Shown here one piece after another: positions 47,493 to 59,708 of a stretch of DNA of 64,000 nt; position 1 is the stretch's first letter; each line of letters opens with the position of its first letter. This DNA comes from Zygnema cylindricum (Eukaryota > Streptophyta > Zygnematophyceae > Zygnematales > Zygnemataceae), in assembly GCA_037447655.1 (NCBI GenBank), contig JBBHKE010000316.1:92001-156000 (forward strand). Direction: 5' to 3'. Below the pieces are notes generated by a model that was not told the origin of the DNA, made no database searches, and saw only the letters and a list, made by a program, of their open reading frames with translations. The position numbers and the translations under genes are program-made.

Positions 47493-48149
47493 GTTTACTG
47501 GAAAACGTACCTTCCCGTATTTGCCGTTTTATTTTTATTAAATTATGAAGAGTTAGTATCGGGCGATTCGTCTGATGGAGACAGGAGGCGGTTTCCTATA
47601 ATTGAGATAATAAAGATGGATGGAGGCGGATATTTTCAAAGCGTGCCTATGGCCAATCGTTACTTGCGCGTTATTATTTTGAATACGTGGTGGTTGTCCT
47701 TAATACTTGCGACACGACGCCAACAAATCCATCGGGACAGACCCAACGACCCGGAACAATGCAGTTTGTACCGCGAAACTCGACATATTAGGACAATTGT
47801 CGACGTAATCGTTGTTGCGCCAGCGGAACGACATAAACAATCGCTTACGTCTGCAAAATGATATTTGTAAACGCCCGCGGGACTATATAATAAAGGATAC
47901 TTTTTTCGTATTCTTCAACCGCAGGATCCCTAACCCCTATTTGATTAAAGGTAGGTCGCGATTTGATTCCAGTGCAAGTGTGAAGATGAGCTGGAAGTGG
48001 GTCGCGATGATAATACTGCCAAATCGCTGTACCTTTCAAGTTCCAAGATGACGCAAATTGTATTTGAGTTTTTGCCCATTTTTTGTGCGGCATAATCTTT
48101 TCAAGTAGGAAGTCCCAATTTTTGTGTAAAGAACCCCTACTTGAACTCA
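47493..48149. other. Spacer before the long inverted repeat, no gene seen
   Basis: An 81-codon frame at 47,616-47,861 has no recognisable features. No conserved or repeated structure was identified. Confidence 0.4.
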
Positions 48150-49769
48150 TGGGGACACACCCTTAGTATCACTTCTTCACCGGGTCGTGCCAGCGAGGCA
48201 CCAATTGGTTACGTACTGGATTGCGATTGGAACCACGTAGGTTCCTGTTCAGCTGCACGGTATTATTGAAAGATTTGAAAAGTACAAAAATTGAACAAGT
48301 ATCTGTACGGACGGACCACGATTAAAGTATCGAATGAGTGGCAGTATGCATTAGCGAGTGAAGGAGCAGGCGAAAGATGGCTAAGATTATTCCAATGGCC
48401 CCAATTATTTTTTGGACATTTTTCTCGCTTTTTGGCGTAAATTGCGCACGGCGGTGTGGTAAGGAGCAATTTACGGTTCTACTCTACCGCCCGGCCGCGT
48501 CGCCTGTTCCGTCTCATCCTTTCCTAAATATTGGAAGTATTTTTTTTAGTTCAATGGATACTCGTGGACGATGGAAGATACGAGGAGAGTATTATATTAT
48601 ACCCCGAAATTTGCATTTTTCTACGAGTCTCATAAATGGATGTAATAATGACATAGGGAAATGTTTCGTCTCCCATGTCACCTTGACAACTATCTGGTGG
48701 AGGAAATAGGACATTGGACGGAAACCAATCCCCCCACGGCTTTCTTGGATATACATAATCGAAAGCTTTCAGTGCAACGCCGAATAGAAATGGTGATCTA
48801 TTGATTGGCTAACAAAAACTCAAGTGTAAGTCTTGGAGAGCATTTTTGTGTTAGTGCAAAGACGATGTTGAGGTAAAACTGGAATTAGAGTTTGTGGATG
48901 AGCAAAATTTGATGATATAATAGAGTTAGAGTTTACAGATAAAAAATTTGTTATGTAAAACTTGAACTTGATTATATATAATTGAAATTAAAGTTTGCAG
49001 AAAAGTAAAATTTGATGATATACTAGAATTAGAGTTTACAGGTAAAAAATTCATTATGTAAAATAAAAGTTACAGATACTAGACCAAAGGTTTAGCATAT
49101 AAGATTAGAGATACTAGGTGAAGGGTTTAACATATAAAACAAAAGCATAAATATATTAACCTTGTCGTGTAAAACGATAATCACAAATTACAAAAACAAG
49201 ATTTTTCATGTAGCTTTGAATAAATACTCAATGACTATTTTTTTCTCAAAAGCCTTTTCAAGTAATATACTAAAAAAACACAAAAAATACACAATTTTAG
49301 ATTGAATCTATAAATTCGTTGAAAAAAACACACTATTTTACCAAGTGTGATAACTTTATAAATTTAAACTATTAGAGAAAATAAGCATTTGTGAAAACCA
49401 CTATATTTACGCCAAAAAACGTAGAGGAAAAAAATGCAACTGGTGAATTTCCAGATGAGGGTTTTATTCCCCATAAAGAAAAATTCAACATAAACAACAC
49501 AAAAAACATACACAAATAAAACATTAATCATTGCTAACATTACAATAATTGAAATAACTAAAATAACTAAAATAATTTATGTTATACCTCATATAAAAAC
49601 AAAAAAACATATATAAAAAAAAACAAGAATGTGTTAGATGTACCTTAAAGATTTTAAGTTGTATCGGGTGTCTTGCTTCCACTGCGTACATTTTTTTGCA
49701 AAAACATGCACATAGCATTTATTAAGCAATCCGCAAGTCGATCATTCTTTTCCCAATTTGTTTTTAACA

Positions 49770-50577
49770 ATTCCCCAAATTGATTAACGGTTTCCTTCGT
49801 ATCTTAAACATACATATTTCGCATTTCCAATGCATTTCTCGAAAGCCTTCCAAATCAACGGAACGAGTTGCGCTTGAAGGATTTTCATTCTTTTTACGTT
49901 TCCCACTAATATTATTTATACGTGTTTTTTGGTGAAAGATTGGAATTCGGTGTCTCACAAAAAATACTAGTTTTTGTTCTACTCTGATTTGTTTCGCATG
50001 TGCTAGAGCCACCAAAACTAAGTACAAAAGTATCTCGTACATGCCTAGGCTCGATGTTTCCATTGCTACCTATGCCCTCATCTAAGACAACGTAAAAGCG
50101 CTCTCCAAAGCTACCAAACAATTTTCTCTTTGTCTTATCGGACATCAACAAGGCCCAATAATTTTTATTACCGCTAGGTATTTTAGCCTACCAATCCTTC
50201 ACTTTTTAAAAATCTTTTAATTTTCTCTCATTTCTTCCAACACGTTTTAAAATGTTTGGACACAACTTTCACTTTCATCTAAATACTTATTAATTTCCAT
50301 TTCTCCTCCATGAGTGATGGGTTACTTTTATTTATTTTCTTTTTACGAGTTTTATCGACCTTGAATGAAATCAAAACAAGAGCTTCACTTTCAGTACATT
50401 TATGTGCTTAGATGGAGTACTTACACCAATATTGCCCAAGTTGTTATTTTCATTTTTTTTATTTTTTATTTGCCTCCCCATTCTTTCTCTATCTTTTCCC
50501 CAAGTTGGATTGTTTGGAATATCTAGCTTTTTCTTCCATGTTTTTCTGTTGAAGACCCTCTCGATGTAAAAAAACAC
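49770..50577 (-). pseudogene. Decayed Myb/SANT (trihelix)-like ORF in the left arm
   Basis: Minus-strand fragments read GKDRERMGRQIKNKKNENNN (50,371-50,577), MSDKTKRKLFGSFGERFYVV then LDEGIGSNGNIE (49,912-50,151), and NISGKRKKNENPSSATRSVD then LEGFREMHWKCE (49,764-49,920). The KERKLxxxFxExFYxVLxEGI pattern is the end of a plant Myb/SANT-like trihelix domain, as in PIF/Harbinger accessory proteins and related factors. Stops and frame changes interrupt it. Confidence 0.55.
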
Positions 50578-50749
50578 ATCTATATATCAATACAATACCA
50601 GCAACGTCATAACCCTATTGTAAAATTTCCGGCCGATCCAATTTATGTTAATTTTTTTACCATTTGTAGTTTTCACTGTTATATACATTGTTGTTTTTCA
50701 TTATTTGACAGTAATTTTATTCAAGCTTATTCTATAACTTTTTAGAAGC

Positions 50750-51195
50750 TTAGAATCTAAATTATGATTTAACTCCCAATTTCGTTGACAATTTTGACCC
50801 TAATTCTATGTAGGTCAGTAGATTATTTTAAGTATTTGTTAAGTTTACAACTGAATTTTTATTTCATTCTCAGTTTAGTTACCAGTTTTGACATTAATTC
50901 TATGTAAAAAATTTATAAACTGAATTACTTTTTTTTTGTCAGTTTAATCTACATTTTTTACCCTAATTCTATTTAAGTTAGTAGGTTATTTTAAGTATTT
51001 GTCAAGTTTACAAACTGAATTATGGTTTTATTATCAGTTTAGTTGACTATTTGACTTTAATTCTGTGTAGGTTATTTTAGGTATTTGTGAAGTTTACATA
51101 TTATATTATTATTTAATTCTCAATTTAGTTGACAGTTGACCTTAATTCAAATTAGGTTATTAGGTTAGTTGACCTTAATTCTAGTTAGGTTATTT
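50750..51195. repeat. ~105-bp minisatellite in the left arm
   Basis: Four to five units carry TTAATTCTATGTAGGT, TTTTAAGTATTTGT, AAGTTTACAAACTGAATT and CTCAGTTTAGTTGACA. The mirrored array lies at about 53,620-54,110 in the right arm. Confidence 0.75.
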
Positions 51196-52080
51196 GGTTA
51201 TTATAAGCGTTTGCAAAAGTTTATAGTATTTGATCGTATTTTTGTCAAATTTTCAGGTCACTGTTGTTATCAATCATGTTTTTATTTTGCATTATATTTT
51301 TCATTTCAGTTTTGTCCCTATTTCTATAATTTTACTAGGTCATTTTTGCTTTTAGTAGAGTTTACAATCTCAACTATTATCATATTTTCAGTATAATACA
51401 CACATTTTACATTAACTAAATAAAGCTTTTCCTTCAATTGTATGTAGATTAAATTCTACACTATTTTCCTCCTTTCAGTTTGGTACACAAATTTTACTTC
51501 TTTTCATAAATTCTTAAGTTTCATTTAAGTTATCACTTTGTCACAATTGTGGTTTTTCAATTCATAGTTACGAAAGCTTCTTTGTTTAAGGTTTATAGCG
51601 ATAAAAAGACAACACTTGTTGCGATTGTTGCTCCTACTTTCTAAGATGGTTATCTCTCATTGTTATGCGCACTTCTTTGCATCGAAACATATTTTCTTTG
51701 ATGGTCGACAACATTTTATGTGGCCCATAAAGCGTTAGTTTGCGGATTGCCCCATTATAGTATTAATATGCAGTTAAGACAGATAAAACTAGATTAAACG
51801 AAAGTGCATGTACGGCATGAGGTACCATATCGGCCAAAGTGAAGGTGAATGGGTTAAAGCTACCGTTTGGAAAAACCATTATATTGGAAAATTTGAAGAG
51901 AGAATAATCCAACTATTTGATTGTGCACATTTATAAAAACAAAAATTGTCCCATTTTATGGATTTTTTCATCTTTGCGACAATCATTGACAAACACTACT
52001 TTTCATAAATGATTGTAGATGAAACTTTAATTTCATATTTGCATTTGTTCATAATGAAAACGAATTAGTTTTGTTAGAAT

Positions 52081-52849
52081 TTCAAACCGGAATAAAAAAA
52101 AGAGGAAATCGGACGTTGAAAATTTTCGCCTAAAATTTTGGAAAATCGAATTTCAAAACCGAAAACAAAAAATAGAGGAAATCGGACGTTGAAAATTTTC
52201 GCCTAAAATTTTCAAAAATCTTGTCGAATCTCAAATAAACATGTTTTATACAAAAATCAGATATTAGACAAAAATAGCGCTTTCTTCATAATCTCAAAAT
52301 CGGAAGGTCTAAATTTTCGCCTAATAACTTAGAGAATCTTACCGAATTTCTATTAAATGTATATTAAAAAAAAAACGAAAAAATAGTACGGCGTACTACG
52401 AAAAAGTACCTTTTCTAGAAGCCTACCTCACTTTTTGCTTGATAGAGGCACATCTTTACTGGAAATCCGACAAGATTCTCCAAACTTTTGCGTGAAAATT
52501 ACGATTGTCCAATTTTGAGATTTTGAAGTAAACTTTCAGTTTGTCCAGTGTTTGGGTAGTTTGTCCAGTGTTTGGGTAGTCTCCACAACTGTCCCTAAAA
52601 GAACATTTTCAACTCACTAGGCGTGTCTATTGGTGTGTTTGTAAAAATCAGATTCGATCCACGATAGATGTGAAGTAAAAAACTTACATATGGCAAAGAG
52701 CGTGTGCCTTCTAACAGCAAATCCATCTTGTTCGACGATAAGATTTTGGTTGAAAGACATTTTGTCACGCCGTTTTTACCATCCATTGACTTGCGAAAGT
52801 TTCTACGCCATTTTTCCTCCAATTTTTTGTTTTGGTTTTGTAACATTAA
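52081..52849. other. Central spacer of the long inverted repeat
   Basis: The ~770-bp loop has a ~75-bp tandem duplication (GAGGAAATCGGACGTTGAAA twice, 52,104-52,220) and a 20-bp one (TTTGTCCAGTGTTTGGGTAG twice, 52,541-52,580). Minus-strand frame 52,595-52,903 overlaps the inner end of the right arm (NKKLEEKWRRNFRKSMDGKN); I do not recognise it. Confidence 0.6.
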
Positions 52850-53619
52850 CGAAACCAATTCTTTTTCATTTTGAACAAATAAAAATTTGAAACGAAGTTT
52901 CATCTACTGTCATTTATAAAAGTTAGCGTTTGTCAACGATCGTTCTCAAAGATGGGAAATTCCAAAAAATGGGACAATTTATGTTTTTATAAATGTGCAC
53001 GATCAAGTAGTTACATTCTTCTCTCTTCAAATTTTCCAGTAGAATGGATTTTCCAAGTTGTGGCTTTAACTCATTCGCTTTCTCCTTGCCCGGAATGGTA
53101 CTCATCCCGTACATGCACCTCTTTTTTATCTAGTTTCATTTGTCTTAACTGGAGAGCAATACTATAATGGGGCCATTACTTATAGGCCACACAAATCTTT
53201 GTCGACCATCAAAAAAAGTATGTTTCGTTGCAAAGAAGTGCACGAAACAATGAGGATTTTACCATCTTGGATTGAAAAGGCAACAATCGTAACAATATGA
53301 TTTAAACATGTGTTGTCTTTTCATCGCTACAAACCCTAAACTAAAAGCTAATAGCTAACTAAAAGATTTCCTAACTATAAACTGTAAAACAATTTTACAA
53401 AACTGTGACAAAGTAAAAAACTTAAAAAATATGTATAAAAGAAAGAAAAATCTGTGTACCAAACTGAAAGTAGGAAAATAGTGTAGAATTTAATCTACAT
53501 ACGAGTTATATTGAGGTAAAAGTTTCATTTAGTAAATGTAAAATTTGGGTATTAAGCTGAAAGTAAGATAATAGTTGAGATTGTGAATTCTACTAATAAC
53601 AAAAATGACCCAAATAAAT

Positions 53620-54110
53620 TCATCGATTTAAGGACAAATCTGAAATAAAGAATATAAGGTAGATTGAAAACTTGCCTAATAGCATTACTGGCCCGAAAAC
53701 TTCACAAATACTTATAATAACCTACATAAAATTAAAGTCAAAATAGTCAACTAAGCTGAGAATAAAATTACAATTCATTTTGTAAACTTGAAAAATATAT
53801 AGAATAACATACCAACCTACATAGAATTAGGTTCAAATTGTAGACAAATTTGTAGAATAAAATAATAATTCAGTGTGTTAACTTCCTATATAAATTAGGG
53901 TCAAAACTGTAGACTAAACTGAGAATAAAATAATAATCCAATTTGTAAACTTCTTACGTATAATTAATGTCAAAATTGTTAACTAAACGGAGAATAAAAT
54001 AATAATCTAGTTTGTAATTTTGACAAATATTTATAGTAATCTAACCTACATAGAATTAGGGTCAAAATTGTCAATTAAATTGAGAGTAAAATCATAATTC
54101 AGGTTCTAAG
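53620..54110. repeat. ~105-bp minisatellite in the right arm
   Basis: Units with ACCTACATAGAATTAGGGTC, AAAATTGTCAACTAAACTGA and GAATAAAATAATAATCCAGT. They are mirror images of the array at 50,750-51,195. Confidence 0.75.
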
Positions 54111-54540
54111 ATTTACAATAAATAATACAATTTAAAACCTAAAATAATGAAAAACAATAATGTCTATTACAGTGAAAACTATAAATGGTAAAAAATAAAC
54201 AAAATTGGACACAAACTCTAAAATACTACAGTATTATAGGCAATGTTATATCATGATTGCTAATTTTTGTATTGATATGTATATGTAGACCGAGAGGGTG
54301 TTCAACAGAAAAATACGGAGGGAGAAGGTGGAAATTTCAAACAATTTAAAATAGGGAAGAGAGGGAGAAAGAATAGAGAGGCAAATATAAAAAAATTAAA
54401 TAAAAATAACAACTTTGGCAATATTGGCAATATTGGTGTAAGTACTCCATCTAAGCATATAAATGGACTTAAAGTGAAACTCTGATTTTGATTTTTTTCA
54501 AGGTCGATGAAATGCTTTAAGAGGACAAATAAAAAAAACC

Positions 54541-55056
54541 TATCGCTCTGTGGCGGAGAAGTGGAAATTAATAAGACTTTAGATGAAAGAGGTGTGTCCA
54601 AACATTTTAGAACGTGTTGGTAGAAGTGGGACAATATAACCAAAGATTTTGAAAAATTGAAAGATTGGCAAGCTAAAATACCTAACGCTAATAAAGATTA
54701 TTGGGCGATGTTGATGTCCGATAGGAAAGAAAGAAAATTGCATGGTAGCTTTAGAGAAAGCTTTTACGATGTCTTAGGTGAAGGCATATGTGGCAATAAA
54801 AACATTCAGTTAGTCATACACGAGATACTTTTGTGCTTTATTTTTGGTGGCTCTTGCACTTGCGAAGCAAATAGGAGTGGAACAAAAAAGTAAACCTTTT
54901 CGTGAGACACCGAGTAGCAATCTTTCATCGGAGAACACGTATAGTAATACTACTGGGAAAAGGAAAAAGAATGAAAATCCTTCAAGCGCGACTCGTTCTT
55001 TTGATTTAGAAGGCTTTCAAAATATTTCATTGAAAATGCGAAAAATAAACGCTTAA
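54541..55056 (+). pseudogene. Decayed Myb/SANT (trihelix)-like ORF in the right arm
   Basis: Plus-strand fragments read KWDNITKDFEKLKDWQAKIP (from about 54,627), ANKDYWAMLMSDRKERKLHG then SFRESFYDVLGEGICGNKN (54,657-54,893), then KRKKNENPSSATRSFDLEGF (54,960-55,020). It is the mirror partner of the left-arm frame. The W-spaced helices and the final F-FY-L pattern fit the third helix and C-terminal helix of trihelix-type domains. A frameshift after ICGNKNI breaks it. Confidence 0.6.
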
Positions 55057-57260
55057 CATCCGAAAGAAACCGTTAATCAATTTGGGTAATTGTTAAAAAT
55101 AAATTGGGAAATAAATGATCGGCGTGCGGATTGCTTAATTAATGCTATGTGCATGCTTTCGCAAAAAATAGCATGTGGTGGAACCGAGACACCCGATACA
55201 ACTTAAAATCTTAAAAGTACATCAAACGCATTTTTTTTTTATAGGTATTTTTGTTTTTTTAAGGTCTAACATAAATTTTTGTAGTTTTTTATTTTTTATT
55301 TCAATTATTGTATTGTTAGCAATTATTAATTTTTGTGTTGTTTATGTTGACATATTTTTTTACGGAATTAAAACCCTAATCTGGAAATTCACCAGTTGCA
55401 ATTTTTTCCTCTGCTCTTTGGGGCTTAAATAGAGTGGTTTTTCACAAATGCTTGATTTGTTTTGTCGTCTAAATATATAAGGTTATCACATTTGGTAAAG
55501 TAGTGTGGTTTTCTTAATGGATGTTTAGATTCAGTCTAAAATTGTAAATTTTTTGTTTTTTTATATAAAACATGAAAAAGCTTTTGGGGAAAAAATAGTC
55601 ATTGAGTATTTATTCAAGGCTACATGAAAAATCTTTTTTCTGTAATCTGTGATTATCGTTTTACATGACAAGTTTGATATCTGTATGCTCTAGTTTTTTA
55701 TACTAAACCCTTCGCCTAGTATCTCTAGTTTTATATGCTAAACCCTTGGTCTAGTATTTGTAACTTTTATTTCACATAACGAATTTCTTACTTGTAAACT
55801 TTAATTCTAGTATATCATCAAATTTTGTTTATCTGCAAACTTTAATTCTAGTAATATATAATTAATTTGTGAACAGTAAACTCAACTCTACTATTTCATC
55901 AAAAAATTTCAACGGTAATTCCAGTATTTCATCAAAATTTGCTTTGCGGTAAACAATAATTTTAGTTTTACATAACGAATTCTTTACTCTAATTTTTCTA
56001 TATCATCAAATTTTGCTTATATGCAAATTTTAATTCTGGTTATACATAACCAATTTTTGAACATTCTAGTTATACATAACGAATTTCTGAACAGTAATCT
56101 CTAACTACTATTTCATCAAAATTTGTCAACGGTAATTTTAGTATTTCATCAAAAATTTACAAGTTTTACATAACAAATTTTTTACCTTTAAACTCTAACT
56201 CTAGCATATCATCACATTTTGCTTATCCGCAAACTCTATTTTTTTTTTTACATCAACTTGCACTGACACCAAAAAGCTTCCATGCACTTACACTTCAGTT
56301 TTTGGTAGCCAATCAATAGATCACCAGTTCTATTTGGCGTCGCACTGAAAGCTTTCTATTATGTATACTCAAGAAAGTCGTGGTGGGATTTGTTTCCATC
56401 AAATATCATATTTCCTCCACGAGATCGCTGACAAAGTGACGTGGGAGACGGAACATCTCCCTATATATTTGTCACCATTACATCCATTTATCAGTCTCGT
56501 AGAAAAATGCAAACTTCGGTGTTTGATATAATACTCTCCTCAAATCCTCCGTCGCCCACGAGTATCCATTGAACTACAAAAAATACTTAGAACATTTAGG
56601 AAGGTTTGTGTTTGAGACCTGACTTTCTTTTGGACAAAATACATCAAAAAAGCTAGAATAATTAGGTATTCTTTAGAGTGGTCCACTTCATTTATGGTGA
56701 GAAAGATGAAAATTGTTAAAAACAACTCCATTATAAAAAGACGAATGATATATGTAACAGTTGATAAGGTACTAGGCCGCGGAAAACTTAGGTTAGAGTC
56801 GTATACACTAAAGGCAGCTGCGCAAGTTTCATGCCAAAGAAGGACGCAATGACGAGGTGTCACGAAAAGAATGTCAGATTGGGGCCATGGATTTAGGAGT
56901 TCATAACCGTTGGTACAACGATATTACATGAACATACAAATGGTACATTTATGAACGTTTGTACAAATTTTCATTTTGAAAAGGATTTCGTAACTGTTGG
57001 TACAATGACAAATACAAGAACGTACAAATTGTACATTCGCGGAACATTGCTAGATATTTTAATTAGCGTCTGTCCGTGTTGATACGTCGTTCTAATGTTG
57101 TACTTTTCAAATCTTTCAATATTCCGGGCCGGCTAAACATGATCCTACGTGGTTCTAACCGCAATCCATCACGTAAGCAATCGGTGCCTCACTAACACGA
57201 CCTAATGGAGCAGTGAAACAAATATTACTGGTAGTAAACGTGTCAGTATGATTACGGGGT

Positions 57261-58914
57261 ATTCCTAATGGAGGATGACCCTTAAGGTACTTTCACATGT
57301 GCTAAAGTTACAGTTATTTTCTGTCGTTTTCCTTCATAACTTAGAAATAAACGAGAAAATCCGCAACCCTACCAAAAAATTGAAATTACCACTGTACAAG
57401 TTGCTTTACCCTGAAAATCTATATGTACTGGAGTTTGTTTGCAAAAGCGTTGCAGTGTGTCGTCTAACGCGTTTCGAACCACTTTCTCGTCCTTCCAACT
57501 CATCTTTAAACTTTATATAATATCACCTCGCGGGGTGATTTTAAATAAAGATCCATGAGGTAAGCGAAAGGGTAGAGGATGGCGCACGTGTTGGAAGTTT
57601 TTGACAATTTTTGTGCGCGGAGTACAAAAAAAAAAAAAAACCCACTACACATTTCCAGCCTGTGCATGACTTTTTTGCGTGCGCTTTTTTCTGTAAAGGG
57701 GCCGCGGCGGGGGTCTTGAAAAGCAACCTTGTAAGTCCCTCAAGCTCGGGGGAGCACGTTGAGGGAGTTATGGAACATGTCGACGAATAGCAAATCGAAG
57801 GAGAATAGAAGCTTGCACTCGCTATAAAGCCACAAACAAACGTTGACGATAAAATAAAGTATGGACCAAAGGAGGAGGGCTCCCAAGTCCTCGTCACTCG
57901 AATAAGCGCCGACCACAAGCACGGAGAAACTCGTCGAACACAACACCCGAAAAACTAAGGATCTCGACCGCCATCAGAATAAAGTCATCCAGTGGCATTG
58001 GGTAGAGGAAGACGTCAAATTGGAGTACATTTAAAGTTTCAAGACGTCAATTGGTATTTACACATTTTTCATATGGCTTACGATTTTCTTGTTGCAGACT
58101 CAAAAAACCCTTACTTTGACAGATGAGCACAACCCCCCAGATAGACTTGTAGTGAATGTCGAGACTATAAACTACAATAGATCAACACAACATTTCGTAC
58201 AATTTCGCACAATTTTACTAAAGACAAGTTTAAGTCAATTTGTGGTAGCTACAAATATTCACCCTCGACGGTTATACAAGTCCCCTTAAATAATAGCAAC
58301 TTGTTAACGTGAGTCCCATAACGACACCTGTCAATATTCAGTAATTGGACCATCCATCAATGAGTTCAAAAAGAGGAAAAAATAAATAAAACAAAAATAC
58401 ATTGAACAAATATAGCATCCAAAACTCCAAACATTGTAGCACCAAATAACCAAAGTATTAAGATTATATAACCATAACCACAAATAGTGGTTTGTTCGTT
58501 TTTCCGAGTTCTCTTTTATGAGAAAGCAGGAGAATAATTGCACAAGCATTAGTAAATAATGGAACATAATACTGGCACAATCTAAAGCAGACGATTCTTC
58601 CTGTTTACTTTCAGATATTCAAAAGTAATTTATTGATTGATGTAAACCGTACCTTCAAGTCGTCCTGTTGCGGCAACCCATAGTCGAATCCTCAATTTTT
58701 TTTCACAAAAAAAACATATTTCCATACAATAACGAGACAACTTTAGCCTGAATTATAACTCTTTAAGATTACATATGGTTCTTTTGCATCTAACAAAATT
58801 GGACCAGACTTAACAGAGTTTGCAAAAAAACAAAAAATGTTGGAGTAGCATTGCGTTTTTTTTTTTTTTTTTGTTTTTGTTTGTTATTTTTTCTTTTTCG
58901 ACCAACTACCTTGA
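57261..58914. other. Intergenic, between the long inverted repeat and the second O-fucosyltransferase copy
   Basis: No supported gene. The minus-strand frame at 57,541-57,918 is low-complexity and unrecognised. A small palindrome ATCACCTCGCGGGGTGAT lies at about 57,527-57,544 and resembles the arm-internal palindromes of the fold-back element at 21.5 kb. A T-run lies near 58,856-58,872. Confidence 0.45.
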
Positions 58915-58954
58915 AGATTAAAACTTTCGAAGGAAGCTCGACAGAAGAATCGAA

Positions 58955-59140
58955 TTATATTCCACACATACAGTCTATCGGATAACAAAAAGCTGGGCCT
59001 GGATTCCCCAGCTCCATTCCACATCCGGTATACCAATAAGCATTCCTATATTCCCTTAGTGACTCGGCTAAAGAATCCATACTCAACGAATCCAATTTGA
59101 GATATGGTTTAAGAAATCGAAGGCTGGCAACAAACGTCTC
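58955..59140 (-). CDS. Copy 2 exon 10 (intact)
   Basis: ETFVASLRFLKPYLKLDSLS, AYWYTGCGMELGNPGPAFCY then PIDCMCGI and TAA. It is one codon shorter than copy 1 (LSM against LSSM). Confidence 0.88.
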   Translation of the reverse strand, partial: ETFVASLRFLKPYLKLDSLSMDSLAESLREYRNAYWYTGCGMELGNPGPAFCYPIDCMCGI

Positions 59141-59503
59141 CTGTTATTCCCTCTCCCAATCCCAAAGAAAAGAAAAAAAAAAAGAAACCCGCCATTAAAA
59201 AAGAGCTGATACTTAGACACCAAAAGATAAAAAAAAGTACATAGCCCTAAAAAAGACTAAAAACCATTAAAAAGTGTAAAAAAGCCTAAAAAGTTACAAA
59301 AAGCCCTAAAAACTCCATAAAGCCCTGAAAAAAAACTCGAAGAAAAACCGATAGTTGAGAGAGTGACAAGCAAGCGACCAATTTTGAGCACCCACAGACA
59401 ACATTTTTTCCTTTCATTGCTATCATTATTCACTAATAGGATAATTCCATAATCGAGAATTTACCCTCGTTTTGTGGGTAAAAACGAGTAACTGACGACT
59501 CAC

Positions 59504-59588
59504 CTTTGTATGGCCACTGGTGTAAAATCTCTCTCCCTCTAACACATGCCCCCAGTTACTTCGTCCTCCTCCCAAAATCAAAATTTCA
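59504..59588 (-). CDS. Copy 2 exon 9 (intact)
   Basis: [20 protein letters not shown] then RFYTSGHTK, 85 nt as in copy 1. The acceptor is GTTTCACAG. Confidence 0.88.
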
Positions 59589-59618
59589 CTGTGAAACATC
59601 CACCCCAAAAAAAGTAAA

Positions 59619-59625
<7 letters not shown>

Positions 59626-59672
<47 letters not shown>
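59626..59672 (-). repeat. (CA)n microsatellite next to copy 2 exon 9
   Basis: About 23 CA units on the plus strand (TG on the gene strand) lie 40 bp upstream of the exon 9 acceptor. Copy 1 has about ten. Confidence 0.92.
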
Positions 59673-59678
<6 letters not shown>

Positions 59679-59708
59679 AAATACACATGCAAAGCCAGTA
59701 TAGATTTA

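Larger units (their letters stand above)
48150..52080. repeat. Left arm of a ~9-kb long inverted repeat
   Basis: This arm is the reverse complement of 52,850-57,260 in collinear order. Anchors include the CGAGGCACC...CCACGTAGG block (48,180), AGTTCAATGGATACTCGTGG (48,548), CGAAAGCTTTCAGTGCAACG (48,758), the GAATAAATACTCAATGACTA block (49,217), the Myb/SANT-like frame (49,770-50,180), the 105-bp minisatellite (50,750-51,195) and TTTATAAAAACAAAAATTGTC (51,930). Identity is roughly 70-85% with indels. Confidence 0.9.
52850..57260. repeat. Right arm of the ~9-kb long inverted repeat
   Basis: Reverse complement of the left arm, but about 450 bp longer. The extra length comes from expansion of AAATTTGATGATATACTAG-type units at about 55,780-56,230. 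The outer end (57,090-57,260) matches 48,150-48,290 and, more distantly, 23,735-23,900. Confidence 0.9.

Noticed and set aside
47616-47861. 81-codon plus-strand frame
   Set aside because: No conserved motif, no repeat partner, and length expected by chance in 64 kb.
57541-57918. 125-codon minus-strand frame
   Set aside because: Biased composition, no recognisable domain, and part of it reads a poly-A/T run (FFFFF).
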